Shown here piece by piece: positions 34,043 to 42,030 of a stretch of 64,000 nucleotides of DNA; position 1 is the first letter of the stretch, and each line of letters begins with the position of its first letter. The notes beneath the pieces were generated by a model that did not search any database, was not told the origin of the DNA, and worked only from the letters and a program-made list of their open reading frames with translations. The translations under genes were made by a program, and so were the position numbers. Source of the DNA: JAGWBG01 sp034421095 (lineage in GTDB: Bacteria > Chloroflexota > Dehalococcoidia > Lucifugimonadales > JAGWBF01); NCBI GenBank assembly GCA_034421095.1, contig DAOUKR010000024.1:25597-89596 (forward strand). The letters run 5' to 3'.

Positions 34043-35083
34043 GTGGTTGCGAATAGGCGTGGCGCTGCCCATGAAGTCCCGGACTCCCTGACTGCCATCG
34101 AGGAGTGCTACAGGAGGGGCTGGACAGACGGCCTCCCGGTGGTGCCACCGACCTCCGACCGGGTAGCCGAAATGCTGGACCACGTCGGCCTATCCCCTGG
34201 GCAGGTCCTGGGCGAGGTCCCCGTGCGTCGGCGGGTCCTCACGGCAGAACAGGCCGCCGCCAACACCGTTATGGCCGGCTGTCTACCGGAATACTTCCCC
34301 GTTGTCCTGGCCGCAATGGAGGCCCTGTTCCAGTATGACATCAACTGTATCCACGAGTCCGCCTGCACCACCAACTCCGCCAGCGTTCTGCTGCTGGTAA
34401 ACGGCCCCATAAGGTCTCAAATAAGTCTGAACTGTACCGATGACCTCTTCAGTCCCGGCAACCGGGCCAACACCACCATCGGGCGGGCCGTGCGTCTCAT
34501 CCTCATCAACGTGTTCGAGCAGCGCCCGGGGATTCTGGACCGAGGGTGCATGGGGTCCCTGACGAAACACGGCGTGTGCTTCGGCGAGGACGAAGAGCAC
34601 AGCCCCTGGCCCCCACTCCATGTTGCTCGGGGTTTCGACCCACAGGACTCCACCGTGACGGTTGCTACCGTCCAGGACCCTGAGATGGTGTGCAACCGCT
34701 ACGGCACGACGCCTGAGAGCGTGATGGACGCCGTTGCCGAGGTGATGGCGTCCCACGGGATGGCAACCTTCGGGTATCGATGGTTCTGGGTGGTCGGCCA
34801 CTGGCATTCGGAGATACTGGCACGCCACGGCTGGGACAGACCGGAGATGCAGAAATACGTTTGGGAGAGGGCATGGCGCAGCCGTGCTCACCTGAAGAGG
34901 CTGGGGGCCGTCATGGGAGACCCCACGCCGGAGGACGAGTCAGCCCGTGTATATGCCGCCTCCTCTCCGGAGGACATTCTCATAATGAAAGCGGGAGGCG
35001 ATAGCGGCAGCTACAGCGAGGTCATAATGAACTACTCGGGAGTCCTGGCTACAACCGTTCCTATTCGTACACCCGATCGCTAG
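34043..35083 (+). CDS. Uncharacterised Cys-rich protein upstream of the UGSC selenoprotein
   Basis: A 346-aa soluble protein with no signal peptide or membrane segment and no family I can name. It has eight cysteines (about residues 22, 80, 102, 108, 131, 159, 169 and 207), several in conserved-looking settings: VMAGCLPEY, HESACTTNSAS, SLNCTDDLFSPGNRANTTIGRA, RGCMGSLTKHGVCFGEDE. An Asn/Thr/Gly-rich centre suggests a ligand or cofactor site. The start is GTG with GGGGGAGG at good spacing. Its stop is 17 nt before the selenoprotein ATG, so the two are almost certainly cotranscribed and probably act together. Redox chemistry is a guess from the partner. Confidence 0.75.
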   Translation: MVANRRGAAHEVPDSLTAIEECYRRGWTDGLPVVPPTSDRVAEMLDHVGLSPGQVLGEVPVRRRVLTAEQAAANTVMAGCLPEYFPVVLAAMEALFQYDINCIHESACTTNSASVLLLVNGPIRSQISLNCTDDLFSPGNRANTTIGRAVRLILINVFEQRPGILDRGCMGSLTKHGVCFGEDEEHSPWPPLHVARGFDPQDSTVTVATVQDPEMVCNRYGTTPESVMDAVAEVMASHGMATFGYRWFWVVGHWHSEILARHGWDRPEMQKYVWERAWRSRAHLKRLGAVMGDPTPEDESARVYAASSPEDILIMKAGGDSGSYSEVIMNYSGVLATTVPIRTPDR

Positions 35084-35100
35084 CAAACAGGGAGGACGAA

Positions 35101-35655
35101 ATGGGCGCTACGCAGCATCCCACTGTCCGCCTGGTAGACCCCACCGGCGATGACCCGGGCCCGCGCCCGATGGGCCTTGCCCCCCGTCCCGTTGATTTGC
35201 GAGGCAAGCGTCTGGGCCTGCTGGATAACTCCAAGGTCAACTCGGAGTTCATTCTGCGCATCATAGCCGGCGCATTGAACGAGGAGTTCGAATTTGCCGA
35301 CATATTCTACACGAAGAAGCACTCCGCAGCGCTGCCTCCCAAGCCGGAGGTAACCGCCGAGCTTCTCAAGCACTCGGATATTGTGATAACCGGAGTGGGG
35401 GATTGAGGGGGCTGCTCGTCGGGCAGTATGCACGACGGAATATCACTGGAGAGCCAGGGAATCCCCACAGCCACCATAATCACCCACGTCTTTGAACGGA
35501 CTGCCCAGGCATACACACGGCTTCTGGGTGTGTCCGACTTTCCCTATCTGGTATGCCCCCACCCAATTACAGGTGTGAGCCAGGCCGAAGTCGCGGACAG
35601 GGCACGCAACCTGGTGCCCCAGGTAAGGCAGCTACTCATGGAGGGCCACACATAG
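35101..35655 (+). CDS. UGSC-family selenoprotein, in-frame UGA read as selenocysteine
   Basis: A single reading frame of 184 residues is interrupted only by TGA at 35404-35406 (residue 102). Both sides are protein-like and continuous: ...HSDIVITGVGD, then U-GGC-SSGSMHDGISLESQGI and PTATIITHVFERTA. This matches the known UGSC-motif selenoprotein family, which has Sec or Cys in a U-G-S-C element followed by S/T-x-x-x-H-D and E-x2-G-I-P-T. Here the element is U-G-G-C, giving a U-x-x-C redox pair (U102/C105). GGGAGG lies 7 nt before the ATG. A SECIS-like hairpin sits at the expected distance after the UGA. Without Sec insertion only a 101-aa truncated product would form. Selenocysteine machinery genes are not in the window. 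Biochemical function is unknown. Confidence 0.85.
35416..35438 (+). promoter_or_regulatory. Putative bacterial SECIS element
   Basis: Directly downstream of the UGA the RNA can fold as a lower stem UCGUCG/CGACGG (35416-35421 with 35433-35438, one G-U pair), a single G-A mismatch, an upper stem GCA/UGC (35423-35425 with 35429-35431) and a GUA apical loop (35426-35428). The loop starts 20 nt after the UGA and begins with G-U, as expected for SelB-binding bacterial SECIS hairpins. Folded by eye only. Confidence 0.65.
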
Positions 35656-35729
35656 GTGAGCATGGCGGCGCTCACTCCCACTCATCGGCCAGGGAACATG
35701 GCACTTGAGTACGAAATGGAGGTTGGCTC

Positions 35730-37376
35730 ATGGCACAGCTAAAGGGAGGTCAGGCCGTTATAGAATCCCTGCGAGCCCAGGGAGTGGACACCATCTTTGG
35801 CATCATCTCCACCCACATGATGAATGTTTACGATGCCCTGTATGACCATACGGATGCAATCCGGTTCATAAGCACTCGACACGAACACGCTGCGGCCCTG
35901 ATGGCCGACGGTTACGCCCGTACAACGGGCAAACCGGGAGTCTGTCTGACCAGCACCGGTCCCGGGGCGGCCAACTCCATGGGCGGCATGGGTGAGGCGT
36001 ACTTTGGCTCTTCTCCGGTGCTGAACATTACCAGCACCGCCGAGGAAGACCTGTACAGACAGGGCGTGGGCGCAGTGCATGAAATCAAAGACCAACTCGC
36101 CATGTTCTCCACGGTGACCCAGTGGAACAGCCACGTTGGTCACCCCGACGAGATTCCAGACCGCATTTATGAGGCCTTCCAGCGCTTTCAGACCCGTCGT
36201 CCCAGACCAATCGAGATTGAAATCGCAGTGGACGCCCAGGGACAGGTCGCCGACGTGGAAATCCCCCAATTCCGGCAACTCCCCGTCCCGGAGGCATCCC
36301 AGGAATCCGTGGAACGCGCGGCAGACCTGCTGCTCTCAGGCAAGAGGGTGGCAATGCTGGTCGGGAACGGTGCTCAGCGCTCCGGGGCCACACAAGAGCT
36401 GCTCAAACTAGCGGAGACGCTGGGAACACCGGTATTCACCACACCCGCGGGCAAGGGAATCATCTCCGACGACAACCCCCTGTGCATGGGCGTCTACACC
36501 CGGCCTCTCGGGTCGTCCAGGTCGGGAGACGAGCCTGTACAGGCGTTCCTCGATACGCTGGACACCGTGCTGGTGGTAGGCTCCAGCCTTCCCCATTCAA
36601 GGACGAAGGCACTGGGCCTGCGTCTGCCGTCGAACCTCATACACGTGGACATAGACGCGGAGTCCATCGGCAAGGTGTACGAGACGGCTGTGTCAGTGGT
36701 GGGCGATGCAAGGGCGGCCCTGGGGCAAATCAACGCCGCCATAGAGGGCAAGTCGTCACAGATGGCGGCGGGATTCGACCAGGAGGTGGGGGCGCTGAAG
36801 ACCGATATCTCGGACTACAGATGGCGGACGATGCCCAACGAGATGAAGACCATGGAAGCCATCCGCAGCGTGGCGGCCCGAGACGCTATTTTCATGGGAG
36901 ACGTGGCCGTGTGTGTACACCGTGGAGCCAACTTCTGTCTCGAGACCTACGAACCCAGGACCTACATGACCTCCCACTGGGGCGGACTGGGGTTCGGGTT
37001 CCCGGCAGCAGCCGGGGCCAAGGCAGGAAACCCGGACCGGCAGGTCATCTGTCTCACCGGGGACGGCGGATTTCAGTTCAACATCCAGGAGATTGGGACC
37101 TGCGTCGAGTATGGGCTGAACCCCGTCGTGATTGTGTTCAACGACAACGCATGGGGCGTACTGAGAGACGTCCAGAAGAGGTCTTACAATGGCCGCATGA
37201 TGGCCAGCAGTCTGAGGAACCCCAGCTTTGCGAAACTGGCCGAGGTATACGGGGCCAACGGCGTACAGGTGGAGTCAATCAGCGAGCTTGTGCCTGCGCT
37301 GGAGTCTGCCCTGGGTTCCGACACTATAACCGTCATTGATGTGTTGACACCCGACGGCTTCGCCAATTTCACGTAG
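35730..37376 (+). CDS. Thiamine diphosphate-dependent enzyme (acetolactate synthase/benzoylformate decarboxylase-like)
   Basis: A 548-aa three-domain ThDP enzyme. The N-terminal Pyr domain carries the cofactor-activating Glu in STRHEHAAALMADGYAR. The central domain has VERAADLLLSGKRVAMLVGNGAQ. The C-terminal PP domain has the ThDP motif LTGDGGFQFNIQEIGTC ending in NDNAWG (G-D-G-x(n)-N-N type). The fold covers acetolactate synthase, oxalyl-CoA and phenylglyoxylate-type decarboxylases. Residues here do not settle the substrate. It lies 74 bp after the selenoprotein with its own GGAGG. Cotranscription is likely, and a joint pathway is possible. Confidence 0.85.
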   Translation: MAQLKGGQAVIESLRAQGVDTIFGIISTHMMNVYDALYDHTDAIRFISTRHEHAAALMADGYARTTGKPGVCLTSTGPGAANSMGGMGEAYFGSSPVLNITSTAEEDLYRQGVGAVHEIKDQLAMFSTVTQWNSHVGHPDEIPDRIYEAFQRFQTRRPRPIEIEIAVDAQGQVADVEIPQFRQLPVPEASQESVERAADLLLSGKRVAMLVGNGAQRSGATQELLKLAETLGTPVFTTPAGKGIISDDNPLCMGVYTRPLGSSRSGDEPVQAFLDTLDTVLVVGSSLPHSRTKALGLRLPSNLIHVDIDAESIGKVYETAVSVVGDARAALGQINAAIEGKSSQMAAGFDQEVGALKTDISDYRWRTMPNEMKTMEAIRSVAARDAIFMGDVAVCVHRGANFCLETYEPRTYMTSHWGGLGFGFPAAAGAKAGNPDRQVICLTGDGGFQFNIQEIGTCVEYGLNPVVIVFNDNAWGVLRDVQKRSYNGRMMASSLRNPSFAKLAEVYGANGVQVESISELVPALESALGSDTITVIDVLTPDGFANFT

Positions 37377-37440
37377 AGGGACTTCAGTGAAGAAACCTGA
37401 GTTCCGCTCGGCACCACTATAGTCGTAGGGAGGGGAAGGA

Positions 37441-38013
37441 GTGCCCGACCAGAAACAAATCCTAGTTGCATTTCTTGCGGTGCGTCCTACGCAGGATGGC
37501 GAGGGATATCTGGGCGGGCTATTGGTCACCGACGAAGCTGGGATCCCACAGGAGTTCCGTTGCACGCATCCCATACGTCCGACAACGGCTCAGAAGGCAC
37601 TTTACGGAGATACTCTTAGACCTCATGTCTTCAATCAATTACTAGGTCTGCCCTTGATTAGAGCCTCAACAACGAGTCCAATATTCTGTTGTGTACAGGA
37701 ACCAATCTTACTTCAGCTTAGGGATTATGTTGACTTGCCGGTCGTCCACTTGCAAAGGCTTGGGGAAGTGTTTGAGGTTAATGACCCTTATCCCGGTAAC
37801 GAAAATATCTCCTCAAGACCCAGACGTATTGATAGTGAACGCGGCATATTTCAGCCTATATCAGCTAATTTTCAAAGCGGCCACGAGTCTGACTGGGAAA
37901 AAATTGATGACGCCCTGCATCGGGCGTTCAGTCAGATAGACCTTCTGGAGCCTTTCGACCGTATCTCCATTGCCGTAAATGCACTGGCAGAAAGAGACAA
38001 CAGGTTCCGGTAA
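37441..38013 (+). CDS. Unknown protein paired with SNF2-Mrr gene
   Basis: A 190-aa protein of no family I can name, with start GTG after a purine-rich AGGGGAAGGA. The N-terminal half looks like an alpha/beta domain (ILVAFLAVRPTQDGEGYLGG, LLVTDEAGIPQEFRCTHPIR, TTAQKALYGDTL). The C-terminal half is helical and polar. Its base composition is visibly more AT-rich than the flanking metabolic genes, as in the following SNF2-Mrr gene, 26 bp downstream. This supports a two-gene transferred module in which this protein is a partner or regulator of the helicase-nuclease. Confidence 0.7.
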   Translation: MPDQKQILVAFLAVRPTQDGEGYLGGLLVTDEAGIPQEFRCTHPIRPTTAQKALYGDTLRPHVFNQLLGLPLIRASTTSPIFCCVQEPILLQLRDYVDLPVVHLQRLGEVFEVNDPYPGNENISSRPRRIDSERGIFQPISANFQSGHESDWEKIDDALHRAFSQIDLLEPFDRISIAVNALAERDNRFR

Positions 38014-38039
38014 TTGTTCGGAGATAACTTGATCGCCCC

Positions 38040-40307
38040 ATGAGTATGAGATTTCGAGTCGCTGAGCTATTGAACCCCATTGGCCTACCCGTCGTATTCA
38101 ACCTACCCGACTTTACGATTGAAAAGACTCTAACCGAGACTGTAAGTTTCAGTCTTGTGGAATGTCCTACCCAAGACCCAGTTGCCGTGATAGAAGAACC
38201 ACCCGCAATTGAATTTCTGAACTTTCTTGTTGCGCCCGGACTTGATGGACTCAGTAATGCTGTTGATCGTACCATCTTCGCCCCGGAAATCGAAACACTA
38301 TTCGAACCTCTTACACGACCCAGGGTAGCAGGCAAGCGTTACAGAGAACCGGATGAAGTTCCAGAGGCCGGGGACAGGGAACAGACGAGGTTTGACCTCG
38401 ACGTAAAATGTCTTCACGGCTTACCTCAAGGCCTATGCCAAACTTGCCGGGACCAACGGGCCAATAGAAGGCCACCCAAAAGGAAAGAACCCACTGCGGT
38501 AGATGTCTTTGAACAGCTACGTTATATCCTTCAGCCGCCAATCCTGAAGCCTGTCGGGCAACCTACTGTTTTCCCCAACGGCCTCAAACCATACAATTTT
38601 CAAATATTCGGCGTGCAATGGCTTTTCGATAGGAAAGAGGCCCTCTTGGCAGACGCAATGGGTTTGGGGAAAACCATACAAGCCATCATCGCCATGAGAT
38701 TACTTTTCAGAAATGGGTCTCTACAGAGGACTTTGGTTGTCTGTCCAGCCAGCATGACAATCGTTTGGGAAAGAGAACTCAAATCCTGGGCTCCAGACCT
38801 TCGATCGTTAAGAATCCACGGCTCGCCGGATGTTCGTTTTGAGGCTTGGAAAGCGCCAGCCGAGGTACACATTGTCTCATATGAAACGCTCGCGAGAGAT
38901 GCGTCCAAGATTGGAGCAGATCAATTTGACCTTTGCATTTTAGACGAGGCACAAAAGATCAAGAACCCGACTACTGCTAATCATAGAGGGGTCAAGAGAC
39001 TCAATCCTAAATGGCGTTGGGCCTTAAGTGGAACACCTATTGAAAACACCGCTCAAGACGCAGTTTCTATTTTTTCGTTTCTTGCACCTGGCTTGTTTGG
39101 TGCAAATGAATTGCCAGATGCACCTACTGTCCGTAGAAGAATCGCACCATATACCTTAAGACGTTCGATTGAGGATTCGGGTGTCGATGCCGACTTCCCT
39201 GATCTCACCCACCAAGAACATTGGCTGGAATTAACCAATTCTCAAAGGGCACGTTACAACTGTGAGGAAGAGAGTGGCATAGCAGGTATCCAAGCACTGG
39301 GAGAAGACGCTAGTCGAATAAACGTTTTAGCACTGATAAGCAGGTTAAAGCAGATTTGCAACTATGACGAGGAGTCCGGCGAAAGTTGCAAGCTGGAATT
39401 TCTGAAAGACGGACTAGAAGAGATTGTCACCCAAAATGATAAAGCGCTGATATTCTCTCAGTATCCAGTCAAAACTCTGGAACGAATTGTCCACAAGCTT
39501 GAGGAATTCAGACCGCTGACCTTTGACGGCTCGCTCAGCATAAGGGAGAGGGATGATGTGATCCAGAGATTCCAGGAAGATGACACTCATCAGATTCTAC
39601 TGATCTCTATCAAGGCCGGCGGCACTGGGATCACCCTTACCAGAGCTAACCACGTCTTCCACTTCGATCACTGGTGGAATCCGGCCGTTGTTGACCAAGG
39701 AACCGCACGGGTTTTTAGGATAGGTCAAAAGAAGCCCGTTTTCGCCCACTCTCTTTACGCGTCTGACACAGTTGAAGAGCGTATAGCGCAAATCTTAAAA
39801 GAAAAGAGAGACACATTCGAAAGGGTATTTGGCGATATGGGCTCCGAGCTTGACGAAAAAGCCCTTGAACGTTGGTCTGACGAAGATTTATTCGGTCTAT
39901 TCGGCTTGAAGCCGCCCGGTAAAGAAGGGGCAGTAAAGAATGAGAAGTTTGTAGACATGTCCCCGGAAGAATTTGAATGGGCGATCGGTAGCTTATTCGA
40001 AGCCTTGGGATGCAAGCTTTCCGTGACCCAACGAACTCGAGACGGTGGCATAGATTTAGACGGGTATAGAGAGGGAGTGGGTGGAGGACGGGTCGTCGTC
40101 CAGTGCAAACGCTACAGCAACACCGTGGGCGTAGATGCAGTAAGAGACCTCTTCGGTGCGGTCGCAGCTGACCACAACATCTCACAGGGCTTTCTTGTCA
40201 CCACTAGTGAATTCTCTAAACCCGCCAGAGATTTCGCAAAGGACAAGAGAATAACTCTTATTGATGGCCTAGAGCTTGAGACCCGATTTGCGAATATCAA
40301 AGCTTAG
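38040..40307 (+). CDS. SNF2-family helicase fused to a C-terminal Mrr-like restriction endonuclease
   Basis: A 755-aa protein. Residues 1-160 are a unique region with a possible Zn knuckle (C124-x-H126...C133-x2-C136). The SNF2 ATPase core spans about 180-600: Walker A ADAMGLGKT (about 205-212), a DEAQ box (302-305) in place of DEAH, SGTPIEN (330-336), GGTGITLT (527-534) and the arginine-finger motif QGTARVFRIGQ (553-563). A Mrr-type PD-(D/E)xK nuclease fills 640-745, with D672 in GGIDLDGY and Q688-C-K690 in VVVQCKRY. DNA translocation plus cleavage suggests restriction of foreign or modified DNA. Composition is more AT-rich than neighbours. The adjacent 190-aa protein is its likely partner. 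Confidence 0.88.
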   Translation: MSMRFRVAELLNPIGLPVVFNLPDFTIEKTLTETVSFSLVECPTQDPVAVIEEPPAIEFLNFLVAPGLDGLSNAVDRTIFAPEIETLFEPLTRPRVAGKRYREPDEVPEAGDREQTRFDLDVKCLHGLPQGLCQTCRDQRANRRPPKRKEPTAVDVFEQLRYILQPPILKPVGQPTVFPNGLKPYNFQIFGVQWLFDRKEALLADAMGLGKTIQAIIAMRLLFRNGSLQRTLVVCPASMTIVWERELKSWAPDLRSLRIHGSPDVRFEAWKAPAEVHIVSYETLARDASKIGADQFDLCILDEAQKIKNPTTANHRGVKRLNPKWRWALSGTPIENTAQDAVSIFSFLAPGLFGANELPDAPTVRRRIAPYTLRRSIEDSGVDADFPDLTHQEHWLELTNSQRARYNCEEESGIAGIQALGEDASRINVLALISRLKQICNYDEESGESCKLEFLKDGLEEIVTQNDKALIFSQYPVKTLERIVHKLEEFRPLTFDGSLSIRERDDVIQRFQEDDTHQILLISIKAGGTGITLTRANHVFHFDHWWNPAVVDQGTARVFRIGQKKPVFAHSLYASDTVEERIAQILKEKRDTFERVFGDMGSELDEKALERWSDEDLFGLFGLKPPGKEGAVKNEKFVDMSPEEFEWAIGSLFEALGCKLSVTQRTRDGGIDLDGYREGVGGGRVVVQCKRYSNTVGVDAVRDLFGAVAADHNISQGFLVTTSEFSKPARDFAKDKRITLIDGLELETRFANIKA

Positions 40308-40375
40308 AGCTAAGGATTGGAATTGGGTGAGTTAGTGAGGCTGGATTCTCAAGCTGACCGACGGGCCGTTTCTCC

Positions 40376-40800
40376 CTACTCACCGGGATAGTAGTGCCGT
40401 CCGGTGCGCAGGCTGTCCAATGCATACCTCATGGGTTCAAAGATGGGCTGTGGCAGGTTATCCAGAGGGAACCAGCCGAACTCGGTGAAAGCTTTCGGCT
40501 CCGCTAGCCGGGGTTCCTGGTCGCCGATTTCGCCGAGAAACTCAACGTCCAGATAGTGCCGGCCATAGGCGATGATGTTGGCCACACAGAGAAATCGCAG
40601 CTCCCCGACTACCAGACCCAACTCTTCCAACGCCTCACGACGGGCACAACCTTCCAGCGACTCGCCCAGTTCAAGGTTTCCCCCGCGGAGGCCCAGGTTG
40701 CCTCGCCATGGGACCCCTGACGCCGGGCAAGGAAGACCCGTCCGTCCCTCAGAAACACGACTCCCACGCCGACCTGGGGCCTCTCCATGTTCGGATTCAT
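40376..40800 (-). pseudogene. Nudix hydrolase interrupted by a single-base frameshift
   Basis: The N-terminal part (start ATG 40800, MNPNMERPQVGVGVVFLRDG, FLARRQGSHGEATW) lies in one frame. The rest (GLRGGNLELGESLEGCARRE then ALEELGLVV to the stop at 40376) lies in another. Restoring one G near 40692, where ACCTGG-GCCTCC should read ACCTGGGGCCTCC, yields an intact Nudix box G-x5-E-x7-R-E-A-L-E-E-L-G-L. The gene is therefore either freshly inactivated or carries a homopolymer base-calling error. The repaired protein would be about 141 aa, like small NUDIX pyrophosphatases. Confidence 0.85.
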
Positions 40801-40870
40801 GGGGTCGAGTATATCATGGCAGGAACGAGGCATCAAAGAAGGATGGCCTGCTTCCGTGAAGCGCCATCCC

Positions 40871-41042
40871 AGATTCCTCACTCCGCTTCGCTCCGTTCGG
40901 AACGACACACGGCAGGGGCCTTTCGATTCTTCTATATTGCAGGTTATTTTCGTCACTCCCGCGAAAACTCGAATCCAGTATGCCAGGATGTAGATTCCCG
41001 TTCCCCAATCGGGGTCGGGGACAGGCTTCACGGGAATGACGG
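40871..41042. repeat. Degenerate dispersed repeats in the Nudix-esterase spacer
   Basis: The 40801-41133 spacer contains AGATTCCTCACTCCGCTTCG...GGAACGACA (40871-40905), CGTCACTCCCGCGAAAACTC...AATCCAG (40951-40978) and ATTCCCG...CGGGAATGACG (40993-41042). These resemble the palindromic family elsewhere in the window but are more diverged. No gene is seen. Confidence 0.5.
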
Positions 41043-41133
41043 GTGAATTCTTGACGATGCCATGGGTCATAAATACAATTGCTGTAGCGAGAATTGCCAT
41101 ATTCGGAGGCGAACCAGCACAAGGAGGGGGAGA

Positions 41134-42027
41134 ATGGCAGCAAGTCAGCAGCTTGACAGGGTCATAGAGATGATGAAAGCGCGGTCGGCAGGGCGGAGCG
41201 AAACGGTGGAGGATGACCACGTATCCTACGAGAGGTTCACATACGATTTCCCTCTGGTCGAAGGCACGAGATGCGAGCGCGTAGGCGTGGGCAACGTGGC
41301 CGCAGAGTGGGTCACAGCACCGGGAGCGGACGAAAACAAGGTTATGCTGTACTTCCACGGTGGCGGCTACCTGTTCGGCTCCACCAGGACCCACAGGGCT
41401 ACCCTCTCGCGCATCTCACAGGCATCTAGGGGGCGAGTCCTGGGCCTGGACTACCGCCTGGCACCCGAGTTCGCATTCCCAGCGCCGGTTGAGGACGCCG
41501 TCGCCGCCTACCGATGGCTTCTGTCCAACGGCACTGACCCGGCAAAAATCACGATAGCCGGGGACTCGGCGGGCGGCGGCCTGACGGTATCGGCCCTGGT
41601 AGCCTTGCGGTATCTTGGAGAGCCTTTGCCGGCAGCCGGGATTTGCGTCTCGGCCTGGGCAGACCTGGAACACACCGGAGGGTCCATGACCACCAACGCC
41701 GAGGTGGACCCTTCCGTCAACCGGGAGCGTCTCTCGCGCATGGCAAAGATTTTCCTGGGGGGCAAAGACCCCCGAACACCCCTTGCCTCTCCAATTCACG
41801 CCGACCTGCACGGGTTGCCGCCACTGATAATGATGGTGGGTTCCATAGAGGTACTTCTGGATGACTCGGTCCGCCTGTCGGAGCGGGCGCGCTTCGCCGG
41901 GGTAGACGCAACCCTGGAAGTCTGGGATGACATGCCCCACAACTGGCACATGTACGCTCATCTACTCCCTGAAGGGCAGGAGGCGGTTGAACGCATAGGA
42001 GAGTTCGCCCGGGAACATACGGGATAA
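41134..42027 (+). CDS. Alpha/beta hydrolase, hormone-sensitive-lipase (HSL) type esterase
   Basis: A 297-aa carboxylesterase-like enzyme. The HSL oxyanion motif HGGG (75-78, in LYFHGGGYLFGS), the nucleophile elbow GDSAGGG (Ser about 145), YRLAPE after strand 5, an Asp in EVLLDDSVRL and a His in MPHNWHMYA make a complete triad. ATG at 41134 has AAGGAGGG at good spacing; an ATG at 41062 would add 24 unrelated residues. It is followed 3 bp later by the ABC exporter ATPase gene, so it may be coexpressed with it. Confidence 0.9.
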   Translation: MAASQQLDRVIEMMKARSAGRSETVEDDHVSYERFTYDFPLVEGTRCERVGVGNVAAEWVTAPGADENKVMLYFHGGGYLFGSTRTHRATLSRISQASRGRVLGLDYRLAPEFAFPAPVEDAVAAYRWLLSNGTDPAKITIAGDSAGGGLTVSALVALRYLGEPLPAAGICVSAWADLEHTGGSMTTNAEVDPSVNRERLSRMAKIFLGGKDPRTPLASPIHADLHGLPPLIMMVGSIEVLLDDSVRLSERARFAGVDATLEVWDDMPHNWHMYAHLLPEGQEAVERIGEFAREHTG

Positions 42028-42030
42028 GAA

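Noticed and set aside
35404..35406. TGA treated as a true stop, with a separate downstream gene starting at ATG 35428
   Set aside because: No ribosome-binding site precedes 35428, the frame and conserved motif run through the TGA, and a hairpin of SECIS geometry follows it.
37441..40307. CRISPR-Cas or BREX locus
   Set aside because: No direct-repeat array, Cas motifs, PglX methyltransferase or BrxC-like ATPase is present.
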